Shown piece by piece: positions 14,867-22,979 of a stretch of DNA of 34,718 nt (within the stretch, counting starts at the first letter, position 1; every line of letters begins with the position of its first letter). A program made the position numbers and the translations under genes. The stretch covers positions 1 through 34,718 of the forward strand of contig NZ_ADNY01000031.1 of assembly GCF_000178475.1 (NCBI RefSeq), written 5' to 3'. A model generated the notes under the pieces. The model worked only from the letters and a program-made list of their open reading frames with translations, was not told where the DNA came from and ran no database searches. Origin of the DNA: Lactobacillus amylolyticus DSM 11664. Its GTDB lineage: Bacteria; Bacillota; Bacilli; Lactobacillales; Lactobacillaceae.

Positions 14867-14912
14867 ACTCCATGTTAATAAATGTTTTTAACAGAAAATG
14901 AGGTATAATTTT

Positions 14913-15671
14913 ATGGTTTCAAGAAAAATTTGTTAGAAAAAATCCGCAAAATTGAAGAAAAAACATGAACATCATTCAATTCGCAAATTCGCAATGGGTG
15001 CAGCCTCCGTTTTGATTGGTTTGACTTTTATGGGCTCAAACAGTCGTCCTGTAAAATCTTCAAAAACAAAAAAGAATTAATCTGAAATTGTTTTGGTTGA
15101 AAGCCAAAGCACTGGATAATTCAGATGATCAAAGAGTTAAAGATGTACGACAAGAATGGCAATTTTAATGGTGATATTCTTTATGCCGATAAGGACAACG
15201 AATTGCTTTATGATGGTAAATTTGAAAATGATGTTGAAAAACAATTAGTAATTAGCCTTTGGGGCGATAAGATTCGCTTTAGCAATGAATTGGGCTCAGC
15301 TTGGGCAACATTTTCAACAACTGTTCCTAAGTTGACCTTCGAAGGTGAAAAGTCGGTTGAGACTACTAAGCCAGAAGGGATTACGATTACTTGGCAGCCA
15401 GGTGAATTGGTATTGAATAAGAATTCCAACGTTCATGTTCACTACTTCGACGTTCATGAAGAAGCTAAAAATGGCGTGACAGACTTTAATCCAGACCATG
15501 GTTTTGAATTGACTGATCAACTGCAAAGTCTCACTCACTTGGCAATTGGCGATAATTATGAAAATGAATTGTGGGACTGGGAAAGTGCCAACTATGCCTC
15601 TGCCAGAACAAACAGATTCAAATGACAATAGTGAAACGGTAACGCCAAAAGCACAAGAAAAAATAAGTTAG
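14913..15671 (+). pseudogene. YSIRK-signal surface protein, dead N-terminal remnant
   Basis: ATG 14913 (TGAGGT upstream) opens MVSRKIC, then an in-frame TAG; reading on gives HHSIRKFAMGAASVLIGLTF, a clear YSIRK-G/S signal sequence used for septal secretion of large cell-wall proteins. A TAA follows at about 15077. A second frame (15125-15625) reads KMYDKNGNFNGDILYADKDN, FEGEKSVETTKPEGITITWQ and FNPDHGFELTDQLQSLTHLA, resembling the N-terminal region of lactobacillar mucus-binding or aggregation proteins. A third frame ends with the low-complexity PEQTDSNDNSETVTPK and a TAG at 15669-15671. No repeats and no LPxTG anchor remain. Confidence 0.85.
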
Positions 15672-15689
15672 ATTTATCTAATCAAGAAG

Positions 15690-15719
15690 GTCACTAGCAC
15701 AAAAGCTGGTGGCTTTTTT
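15690..15719 (+). terminator. Terminator between surface-protein remnant and pepT
   Basis: GTCACTAGC (15690-15698) pairs with GCTGGTGGC (15705-15713, with GU pairs) around ACAAAA, then six T. It is still intact although the gene before it is dead. Confidence 0.85.
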
Positions 15720-15759
15720 GTATGTTAAAATAAGATTAAAAATGAAAGGTGGCAACAAA

Positions 15760-17028
15760 ATGTCAGATTACGATGCAAAATATATTGAAGAAAAGTTTAT
15801 TCAATATGCCAAAATGAACACGCGCTCAAATGAAAACAGCAAGGCCGTACCTACAACCCCTGGCCAGGTGGTTTTGCTTAAAGAACTCGCAAATGAAATT
15901 AAAAAATTAGGGCTTACAGATGTTTCTTATTCAGACAAAGATGCGTATGTAGTCGGCAAAATTCCCGCAAACAGCGATAAAAAAGTTGCCGCAATTGGCT
16001 TCGTCGCTCACGTAGATACTGCCGACTTTAATGCCGAAAATATTCAGCCACAGATTCATGAAAACTATGACGGAAAAGACATCGATTTGGGTCACGTCGT
16101 AACTCTGTCGGCCAAAGAATTTCCATCATTAAAGAAAGTGATCGGGCAAACTCTGATCACGGCTTCCGGTGATACCCTTCTGGGTGCTGATGACAAGGCT
16201 GGAATCGCTGGCCTTCTTGGCATGGCAAAATACTTGCATGAAAATCCTGCAGTTAAGCATGGCGATATTTGGCTTGCCTTTGGTCCTGATGAAGAAATCG
16301 GCATGGGTGCGGCCCGCTTTGACGTAAGTCGTTTTCCAGTTGAATTTGCTTATACCCTTGATAACGGCAATCCTGGCGATATTGCCTATGAAACTTTTAA
16401 CGCAGCCGCTGCCAAAATTACTTTCAGAGGTACCGTTGTTCATCCTGGAGAAGCATACGGTTTAATGGTTAATGCGGCCTTGATGGCAAATGAATTTATT
16501 GATGGTTTGCCGCAAGATTTTGTCCCAGAAAAAAGCAAGGACTATCAAGGCTACATCCTAGTCTTAAATAATAATGGCAATGTTGATCATGCAGAGATCA
16601 ATTTAATCATCCGCGACTTCGATACGGATCACTATCTCAAGATGAAAAAGTTGGTTAAAGATTTAGCAGAGAAATTGAATGAAAAATATGGCGCAAATCG
16701 TGTAAACCTCGAAATGCATGATCAATATCGTTCACCTGGCGATTTGATTAAAAATAATCCATATGTGGTCAATTTGGTTCATCATGCCTATGCCAAGATG
16801 GGGCTGCCTGTTCATCACATTCCTTTCCGTGGTGGAACAGATGGCGATTTTATCAGTGAAAAAGGCATCCCTACGCCAAATTTGTTTAATGGCGGAGCTA
16901 ATTTCCACGGGCGCTATGAATATGTCACGGTTGAGAACATGCTTTTATTGGCAAAAACGCTAACAGCGATTGCAACTACGCATCTAGAAATGGACGGCAA
17001 TCGTGATGAAACGCCACTTAAGAGGTAA
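15760..17028 (+). CDS. pepT: Peptidase T (tripeptidase)
   Basis: A 422-residue cytosolic M20-family aminotripeptidase. Metal ligands and catalytic residues are visible: HVDTADF (H84, D86), LLGADDKAG (D144), GPDEEIG (E178 base, E179 ligand), TLDNG (D201), and the C-terminal FNGGANFHGRYEY with the last histidine. FRGGTDGDFISEKGIPTPNL is the family signature. The length matches (about 410-425). ATG 15760 is chosen because AAAGGTGG lies 8 bases upstream; the longer frame upstream overlaps the terminator. It opens a run of co-directional genes with gaps of a few bases. Confidence 0.95.
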   Translation: MSDYDAKYIEEKFIQYAKMNTRSNENSKAVPTTPGQVVLLKELANEIKKLGLTDVSYSDKDAYVVGKIPANSDKKVAAIGFVAHVDTADFNAENIQPQIHENYDGKDIDLGHVVTLSAKEFPSLKKVIGQTLITASGDTLLGADDKAGIAGLLGMAKYLHENPAVKHGDIWLAFGPDEEIGMGAARFDVSRFPVEFAYTLDNGNPGDIAYETFNAAAAKITFRGTVVHPGEAYGLMVNAALMANEFIDGLPQDFVPEKSKDYQGYILVLNNNGNVDHAEINLIIRDFDTDHYLKMKKLVKDLAEKLNEKYGANRVNLEMHDQYRSPGDLIKNNPYVVNLVHHAYAKMGLPVHHIPFRGGTDGDFISEKGIPTPNLFNGGANFHGRYEYVTVENMLLLAKTLTAIATTHLEMDGNRDETPLKR

Positions 17029-17030
17029 AA

Positions 17031-17219
17031 ATGACTTTTTATACTTTAAAATACATTGAAAATAATCAAAACAACAATCAAACTATTTTGTATATTTTGA
17101 TGCTGGTTGCGGCCGCAGTAATGATTATTTTTACTATTTTATATGTTCGCGATCTCGGAATTATCGCTTTGCTCTTTTTGCTCTTGTTTGCCGCTGCGCA
17201 ATATGAAAAATACGTTTAA
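17031..17219 (+). pseudogene. DUF3290 family membrane protein, shortened remnant
   Basis: A 62-residue frame starting 2 bases after the pepT stop with AGAGG as ribosome binding site. It has two hydrophobic helices (about 20-39 and 43-57). The start FYTLKYIENNQNNNQTILYI and the segment RDLGIIALLFLLLFAAAQYE match the first part of DUF3290 proteins, which are about 140-150 residues and lie next to DUF421 (YetF-like) genes. Here a few residues between ILYV and RDLG appear missing and the C-terminal half is gone. It could still be translated as a short membrane peptide. Confidence 0.65.
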
Positions 17220-17442
17220 ATCAATACTCAAAAATCGCAAGCAACGCAGATCATTCCCTTTAATTAGCGATGGGCAGATTAATCAGGATGTTTTGGAACT
17301 AATCCATAAAGATGAATCTTGGTTAACGCAAGAAGTTAAACAGGCGGGTTATAATAATGTGAGTGATATCTTTTTAGGCGAGTATATTAGTGGTCAACTT
17401 CGTTTGACTGGCTATTCTAACCATCAGAAAGGGAGCAAATAA
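17203..17442 (+). pseudogene. DUF421/YetF C-terminal domain remnant
   Basis: From ATG 17203 (inside the previous frame, weak ribosome binding site) 79 residues read MKNTFKSILKNRKQRRSFPL, LISDGQINQDVLELIHKDES and YNNVSDIFLGEYISGQLRLT. This corresponds to the soluble C-terminal domain of DUF421 membrane proteins; the membrane part and N-terminus are missing. Placed directly after a truncated DUF3290, it looks as if one deletion joined the front of the first gene to the back of the second. Its stop overlaps the start of the Sir2 gene (TAATG), so translation coupling onto Sir2 is preserved. Confidence 0.65.
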
Positions 17443-18257
17443 TGACGGATTTTACTAAAGCAAAAAAGTGGCTCAATGATGCCGATGCGGTAATTGTCAC
17501 TGCCGGTAATGGCATGGCTCGTGAAGAAGGACTCGATATTTTAAGCGAGGAAAACTTCGATGACTTATACGGTGATGTTGCTGAAAAGTATGATGTCCAT
17601 ACGATTGGGGATGCACTTGATAAAAAATTTGCTTCTTGGACAGAGCAATGGACTTTTTGGAGTCAATTGATTAATAATTACTCTTTAAATTATGAGCCGA
17701 GTGAAAGCATGCTGGCATTAAAGAAGCTACTTAAGGGTAAGGAATATTTTATTGCCACCAGTACTTTCGCACACTTTTTTGAAAATGCGGGATTTAATGA
17801 AAATCGCATCTTCAATGCTTTTGGTGATTGGACAAAAATGCAATGCTCAAGCGGCATTAATCATGGATTGAAGGATGATCGCGAAGTAGTTAGACAGTTT
17901 ATCGCTGCCGGAAAAAATGCGACAGAAGATTTGGTACCAAAATGTGAGGTCTGCAACAGCGAGATGGAATTGCACATGCCACTAAATGCGCATTTTTACC
18001 CAGATACTGATGCGAATGCGCGTATGCGTTGGTTCTTAACTGGCAATGAAGATAAAAAAGTCGCAATTTTGGAATTAGGCGTAGATGAAACCAGTCCGCA
18101 ATTGCTGGATCCAATGGTCAAATTGGTTGAGCAATTCGGTGATTGGCATTATCTTGCTGCTGATTTAAGACAAGATGATTTGCCGGACGATTTGCAAAAG
18201 CGAAGTCTTGCCTTTGATAGCAACAGCTATGATTTATTAATGAATTTAGCAAAGTAG
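17442..18257 (+). CDS. Sir2-family protein with unusual active site
   Basis: A 271-residue protein of the bacterial Sir2 class related to macrodomain-linked sirtuins (SirTM). The NAD-binding start is visible as AVIVTAGNGMAREEG (16-30) and NRIFNAFGDWTKMQCS (121-136) aligns with the R-x-F-x3-GDY/W-x3-QCS stretch. However, by my alignment the TxNxD motif of the family is TSTFA (106-110), with Asn and Asp replaced by Thr108 and Ala110. One CxxC (C168, C171) remains, with C135 as a possible third ligand. No macrodomain, GcvH or lipoate ligase gene is adjacent, unlike SirTM operons. The start overlaps the preceding stop (TAATG), with GGGAG upstream. Confidence 0.82.
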   Translation: MTDFTKAKKWLNDADAVIVTAGNGMAREEGLDILSEENFDDLYGDVAEKYDVHTIGDALDKKFASWTEQWTFWSQLINNYSLNYEPSESMLALKKLLKGKEYFIATSTFAHFFENAGFNENRIFNAFGDWTKMQCSSGINHGLKDDREVVRQFIAAGKNATEDLVPKCEVCNSEMELHMPLNAHFYPDTDANARMRWFLTGNEDKKVAILELGVDETSPQLLDPMVKLVEQFGDWHYLAADLRQDDLPDDLQKRSLAFDSNSYDLLMNLAK

Positions 18258-18263
18258 GATTTT

Positions 18264-19220
18264 ATGAGTATTGAAGTAAAAAATGGGGTTTTGCATATTC
18301 CTGGTGCAGAAGATAAACTCCGCCAAAAGGGGATGGAAACGCCCGCCTTCTTGCAGGACTATACCTTGCTCGATATTGAAACAACCGGTTTGAGTCCATA
18401 CCGCGATCGCGTTATTGAATTAGGTGCGATCAAAGTTAGAAATGGTGAAATTGTCGATGAATACAGCCATTTGGTTGCTTATGACAAATCAAACTGCGTA
18501 CCAGCATTTATTACCAAATTAAATGGCATTACTGAAGAGAAAATCATTAATGAAGGCATTCCAGTAGCTGAAGCGATTCATGATTTTCGGCAATTTATTG
18601 GCGATGATGTCATTATTGGCTACAACGTAAATTTTGATTTGAACTTTATTTATGATTTGGCCAAAAAATATCACTTGCCAGAGTTAAATAATAATTATGT
18701 AGATGTCTTGCGTTTAGCGCGAGCATATTATCCTAAAGAGCGGCATAATCGCTTGATTGATTGCATGCAGCGGGCCGGAATTGCACAGGTAGAGCAGCAC
18801 CGTGGATTAGATGATTCAATTGATACGAAAAAAGTCTATGATGATTTTCACGCTCATTTCACGCCAAATTTGCTTGTACAGGCACAAAAGAAAATCAAAA
18901 ACTTTTCTTTAACTGATGAAAAACTATCTCCGTGGCAGATTGGTTTTCGCAATCCGGTTAATAACAAAAAGATCGTTTTAACTGATCATTTAAAGATGAA
19001 TTTGGAAGATGCCAATAAGATGATTGATAACTTGGGCGGACAAGCTCAAGGACGGCTAGCAATGGAAACCAATTACCTGATTTTAGGCGATCATGACTTC
19101 TTTAGTCGTGATAATAATGATTTGAATAAGGCTCAAGAATTGAATCACGAAGGTGCGGATATTAAGCACTTATCAGAAAGCTTTTTCTTAAATATGCTTG
19201 ATAATTGGGCAAGAAGTTAG
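18264..19220 (+). CDS. DnaQ-like DEDDh 3'-5' exonuclease with BRCT-like C-terminus
   Basis: A 318-residue protein. The exonuclease domain (about 30-195) has all four DEDDh acids and the general base: LLDIETTG (D37, E39), NVNFDLNF (D125), and HRGLDDS (H179, D184), so it should be active on DNA or RNA. Residues about 215-315 resemble a BRCT domain (NKKIVLTDHLKMNLEDANKM, LGGQAQGRLAMETNYLILGD). This domain pair is known in Gram-positive epsilon-like exonucleases that are separate from PolC. It begins 6 bases after the Sir2 stop with AGGA overlapping that stop, and is followed after 9 bases by the endonuclease gene. Confidence 0.9.
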   Translation: MSIEVKNGVLHIPGAEDKLRQKGMETPAFLQDYTLLDIETTGLSPYRDRVIELGAIKVRNGEIVDEYSHLVAYDKSNCVPAFITKLNGITEEKIINEGIPVAEAIHDFRQFIGDDVIIGYNVNFDLNFIYDLAKKYHLPELNNNYVDVLRLARAYYPKERHNRLIDCMQRAGIAQVEQHRGLDDSIDTKKVYDDFHAHFTPNLLVQAQKKIKNFSLTDEKLSPWQIGFRNPVNNKKIVLTDHLKMNLEDANKMIDNLGGQAQGRLAMETNYLILGDHDFFSRDNNDLNKAQELNHEGADIKHLSESFFLNMLDNWARS

Positions 19221-19229
19221 GAGCAAAAA

Positions 19230-20087
19230 ATGGCACGACGCAGAAAGAGAAGACGCAAGAACAGTTCGCTGCTCACTGCTTTGATCGTAATTGTTGCTGC
19301 AATATGGGGCATTTATACCAAGGGCGGCAGTGTTCCCAATGGCGTTAATTTAACTTCAACTACTTCGAGCACGAGTTCAAAAACCAGCAATAAAATCAAC
19401 AATGCACAAAAGGCTCAAACCTCTTATGGCGGTTTATCGAAGACGGATTATCAGAAATTGGCTAAATTGAATTTTAAAAGCGGTTCGAAGGCCTATATTA
19501 CGGTCAACAATGATCATTCGACTTTGATTAAAAATGCCTGGAAAGTTAACAGGGTTATTTATGCTAATTTGGATTCGCTTAATCGAACATCGCATTCGAA
19601 TACGGGTTTTCTGGAAAAAAGAAACGTTGCCAATGATTCTTTGCGCGTGCGGCAGTACATTGATCCTACGGGCTGGCACTACAACAGTCGCAATGGCACA
19701 CAAATATACAATCGAGGTCACCTGATTGCCTATTCTGTCTCTGCTGGAATCGATCAAAACGGTAACTATAATCCAAATAATCAATCCGGTGATCAGAACA
19801 ATCCAAAGAATTTGTTTACTCAAACGGCCTTTTCCAACCAAAAGATTCAGACAATTTTTGAAAGCAAGGTCAGGAAAGCTTTGCGTGAAAACAAAAAGGT
19901 GATCTATCAAGCAACGCCAATTTTCAGAGGCAATGAATTAATGGCTCGCGGCATTAACTTACAGGCTATTTCAACAGATGGCAGTCTAGATTTTAATGTT
20001 TATCTGTACAACGTTCAGCCGGATTATGTTTTCAATTATGCAAATGGCCGGGCCAAAGTTGATCGGTCGATGCAGGTAAAGGAATAG
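19230..20087 (+). CDS. Membrane-anchored DNA/RNA non-specific endonuclease (EndA-like)
   Basis: A 285-residue protein with a very basic N-terminus (MARRRKRRRKN), one hydrophobic anchor at about 14-29, and a Ser/Thr-rich linker (40-65). The beta-beta-alpha-metal nuclease domain has NRGHLIAYSVS (N161-R-G-H164) and NNPKNLFTQTAFSNQ (metal-binding Asn194). The family normally has DRGH; here the first residue is Asn, while the catalytic His164 and the metal Asn are kept. Relatives such as pneumococcal EndA degrade DNA at the cell surface for competence or nutrition. It is the last of a tightly spaced set after Sir2 and the exonuclease. Confidence 0.9.
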   Translation: MARRRKRRRKNSSLLTALIVIVAAIWGIYTKGGSVPNGVNLTSTTSSTSSKTSNKINNAQKAQTSYGGLSKTDYQKLAKLNFKSGSKAYITVNNDHSTLIKNAWKVNRVIYANLDSLNRTSHSNTGFLEKRNVANDSLRVRQYIDPTGWHYNSRNGTQIYNRGHLIAYSVSAGIDQNGNYNPNNQSGDQNNPKNLFTQTAFSNQKIQTIFESKVRKALRENKKVIYQATPIFRGNELMARGINLQAISTDGSLDFNVYLYNVQPDYVFNYANGRAKVDRSMQVKE

Positions 20088-20132
20088 TAGAGTAAAATAG
20101 ACATAAAGATTTATAAAAAAAGAGGAAGTTTT

Positions 20133-21560
20133 ATGAAAAAAGATAATTGTACGGCAATGTTAGTCGGTAAGGATGCTTCAATCGATGGGTCAACCATGAT
20201 TGCTCGTGACGAGGACGGTTACGGTGGCATTAATGAAAAGCTTTTTGTTGTAAACAAGGCCCGTCATTATGATGAAGACTATGTTTCCAAATACAATGGC
20301 TTTAAGATGCATTTGATTGGCGATGGCTGTCGCTATACTGCAGCGCCAACTGCCGATGATTCAGAAGGCCGCTGGGATGAACAAGGTATTAATGAATATA
20401 ATGTTGCTATGTCTTCAACTGAAACTGAAGCAACCAATGCTCGCTGCCTTGGCCATGATCCTCTTGTTGAAAACGGGATTGATGAAGATTCAATGCTTTA
20501 TCTGGTTTTGCCATTTGTTAAGACGGCTCGTGAAGGGGTAAAGCGTTTGGGTCAATTGATCGAAAAGTATGGTACTGGTGAAACCAACGGCATCGCTTTT
20601 TCTGATCATGATGAAGTTTGGTACCTTGAAACAGCTGCAGGTCACCAATGGGTGGCTGCTCGCGTACCTGATGATTCATACGCAATTTGTCCTAATATTA
20701 TGGTGATTCAAAACGTTGATTTTGATGATCCAGATAACTTTATGTATGCTTCAACGATTCGTGATTTTGTTGAAAAGCATCATTTGAATCCTGCTCAAGA
20801 TGGCGGCTTTAACTTCCGTGATATTTTTGGCACAAAAGACGAAGCTGATGCTTTCTACAACACTCCACGTACTTGGTATGGTCAAAAATTGTTCAACCCA
20901 AGCATTGAGCAAGATCCAACCAGTCAAGAAATGCCATTTACTCGCGTTCCTGAAAAGAAAATTGGCGTAGAAGACGTGCAAAAGTTCTTGACCAGCCACT
21001 ACAACGGTACCCCTTATGATCCAATGGATACTTTCTCATCCGGGGATGAAAAGCAGCAAAAGATGTTCCGCTCAATTGCCTTGGGCCGTAATCAAGAATC
21101 CAGCATCTTGCAAATCAGAAATGATGTTCCAAAAGAAATGGCTGCCATTCAATGGGTAAATATGGGCTTTTACTGCTACTCACCTTACGTACCTTTCTAT
21201 GCCAACATCAACGACACGCCAGCCAATTACAAGGTTGCTGATCATATGGTTGATCCTGATAAGAGTGCTTACTGGATGTACAAGACTTTGCAAGTATTAG
21301 TTGAGCCACGCTACCATCAATATATTTATCAAGTAAATGCCTACCGTGATGATTGCCAAGCTTGTGCTTTAGCTCATATTGATGAGACTGACCCTAAGGC
21401 TAAAGAACTCAAGGGTGAAGAATTGACTAAGTTTTTAACTGCCGCCAATGAAAAGACAGCCGCTGAAATTACGGAAAAGACCAAAAAGTTAATGAGCGCC
21501 TTGGTTCGTCAGGCTTTGAATTCTTCCAAGTACCAATTTGAACGTGGCGATAATTTATAA
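20133..21560 (+). CDS. pepD: C69-family dipeptidase (PepD)
   Basis: A 475-residue peptidase of the N-terminal nucleophile class. The N-terminus MKKDNCTAMLVGKDASIDGS has the conserved Cys6, which becomes the catalytic residue, followed by the family motif GSTMIARDEDGYGG. Lactobacilli often carry several PepD paralogues (PepDA, PepDB) that cleave dipeptides in the cytosol, completing peptide breakdown begun by PepT and PepI. GAGGA 8 bases before the ATG supports the start. The gap of 45 bases to the endonuclease is larger than within the preceding group, and its codon use is more biased, so it may have its own promoter, though I see no clear one. Confidence 0.93.
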   Translation: MKKDNCTAMLVGKDASIDGSTMIARDEDGYGGINEKLFVVNKARHYDEDYVSKYNGFKMHLIGDGCRYTAAPTADDSEGRWDEQGINEYNVAMSSTETEATNARCLGHDPLVENGIDEDSMLYLVLPFVKTAREGVKRLGQLIEKYGTGETNGIAFSDHDEVWYLETAAGHQWVAARVPDDSYAICPNIMVIQNVDFDDPDNFMYASTIRDFVEKHHLNPAQDGGFNFRDIFGTKDEADAFYNTPRTWYGQKLFNPSIEQDPTSQEMPFTRVPEKKIGVEDVQKFLTSHYNGTPYDPMDTFSSGDEKQQKMFRSIALGRNQESSILQIRNDVPKEMAAIQWVNMGFYCYSPYVPFYANINDTPANYKVADHMVDPDKSAYWMYKTLQVLVEPRYHQYIYQVNAYRDDCQACALAHIDETDPKAKELKGEELTKFLTAANEKTAAEITEKTKKLMSALVRQALNSSKYQFERGDNL

Positions 21561-21633
21561 AAGAATCTTATTTAAGATTGTTAAATTGATCGTTCGGAAA
21601 AAATATTTTGATTTATTTTGAAATTAAGTAAAA

Positions 21634-21663
21634 AGACCATTGTAAAAGCAATGATCTTTTTTT
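21634..21663 (+). terminator. Terminator after pepD
   Basis: AGACCATTG (21634-21642) pairs with CAATGATCT (21649-21657) with one mismatch and a TAAAAG loop, followed by six T. Confidence 0.8.
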
Positions 21664-21712
21664 GTGCTTAACGATAAATAAGACACAATATCTTGTAAAA
21701 GCAAATAATAAC

Positions 21713-21741
21713 TTGCAGCTTTGCTAAATAGTTAATATATA
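21713..21741 (+). promoter_or_regulatory. Candidate promoter of the importer operon
   Basis: TTGCAG (21713-21718) and TATATA (21736-21741) are 17 bases apart. This would give a 5' untranslated region of about 145 bases before the ATPase gene, containing a small hairpin (ACAGAA/TTCTGT, 21770-21787). A second TATAAT at 21835-21840 lacks a good -35. The remaining intergenic sequence (21564-21893) is AT-rich, with no gene and no catabolite-responsive element I can recognise. Confidence 0.5.
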
Positions 21742-21893
21742 GCCTAAAAAAGCAGAACATTTCACAAACAAACAGAAAGAAACTTCTGTAAAGTACGAAT
21801 CATTATGAAAATAAATTTGTGATTTTGATCGGAATATAATAGAATTAATTAAGAATTTATAGAAAATTATCAAGATATTGTGGTGTGTAACTA

Positions 21894-22979
21894 ATGAATG
21901 ATGAAAATTTTGTTCAAGTAAAGAACCTACGCAAGGTTTATGAAAACGGCCATGAAGCAATCAAAGACGTTAGTTTTTCCGTTAAAAAAGGCGATCTGGT
22001 CTGCTTATTAGGCCCTTCCGGCTGTGGAAAGACGACCATTTTTAATATGCTGGCTGGTCTTCTTACACCAACTAGCGGTGACATTTTATTTGATGGCAAG
22101 TCGGTAGTTAAAACCGCGCCTAAGGATCGGCAAATCGGTTATGTTTTCCAGAACTATGCCCTATATCCGCATATGACTGTTTTGCAAAACGTTATGTTTC
22201 CATTAACGGTCGGCAAGAATAAGCGTCCTAAGGCTGAAGCTGAAAAGGTTGCTAGAAAGTACATGAATTTAACGCAGATTGATGAATTTGCGGATCAAAA
22301 ACCTGATCAGCTTTCCGGTGGTCAACAGCAGCGTGTAGCGATTGCCCGTGCCTTGGTTCAAGAACCTAAGATCTTGCTTATGGATGAACCATTGAGCAAT
22401 TTGGATGCTCGTTTGCGGTTAAAGATTCGTGAAGAAATTCGTTCATTAGTCAAAAAAGTTGGCATTACGACTTTATTTGTTACACATGATCAAGAAGAAG
22501 CTTTGTCGATCGGTGATAAGATCATTCTGTTCAATGACGGCGTGATTCAACAAGATGATTTGGGTCAAAACTTATACTCGGAACCAAATAATTACTTTGT
22601 TGCTAACTTTGTTGGCAATCCAGTAATTGACAACTTCTCGGTTGAAGTCAAAGATGGTAAAGTTACTGGCTCAGATTTTGAAATTGCAGTCAGTGATTTG
22701 AAACAAGACCGTTTTAAGCATGAATTAAAAGATGGCAAATATGTTTTGTCAGTTAGACCTGAAAATATTTTGCCAGCTGAAAGTGGAAACGTTAAGGTCA
22801 CAATTCAAGATATTGAATTGATAGGTCGTGAACGTATTTTGAAATTCAATCATGATGGCATTCAAGCTCGTTCTTTGGTTGATTTGGAAACTCCAATTAA
22901 GGCAGGAGACAATATCAACCTTAAAATGCGACTTGATCGCATCTTCATCTTTACCCCAGAAGGGGAGCGTGTTTACTAA
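21894..22979 (+). CDS. ugpC: ABC importer ATP-binding protein (UgpC/MsmK family)
   Basis: A 361-residue ATPase of the carbohydrate/glycerol-phosphate importer class. Walker A is GPSGCGKTT (about 42-50), the Q-loop VFQNYALYPHMT, signature LSGGQQQRVAIARAL, Walker B ILLMDEPLSNLDAR and the switch VTHDQEEA. Residues after about 240 form the regulatory TOBE-like domain (VRPENI and following). It can energise the two permeases encoded next. The ribosome binding site is weak (GGTG about 10 bases upstream). The ugp name is by operon architecture and resemblance; the substrate is not proven. The stop overlaps the next start (TAATG). Confidence 0.9.
   Translation: MNDENFVQVKNLRKVYENGHEAIKDVSFSVKKGDLVCLLGPSGCGKTTIFNMLAGLLTPTSGDILFDGKSVVKTAPKDRQIGYVFQNYALYPHMTVLQNVMFPLTVGKNKRPKAEAEKVARKYMNLTQIDEFADQKPDQLSGGQQQRVAIARALVQEPKILLMDEPLSNLDARLRLKIREEIRSLVKKVGITTLFVTHDQEEALSIGDKIILFNDGVIQQDDLGQNLYSEPNNYFVANFVGNPVIDNFSVEVKDGKVTGSDFEIAVSDLKQDRFKHELKDGKYVLSVRPENILPAESGNVKVTIQDIELIGRERILKFNHDGIQARSLVDLETPIKAGDNINLKMRLDRIFIFTPEGERVY

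Noticed and set aside
19434..19910. Minus-strand open frame of 158 codons inside the endonuclease gene
   Set aside because: Antisense of the nuclease domain, without ribosome binding site and without recognisable motifs.
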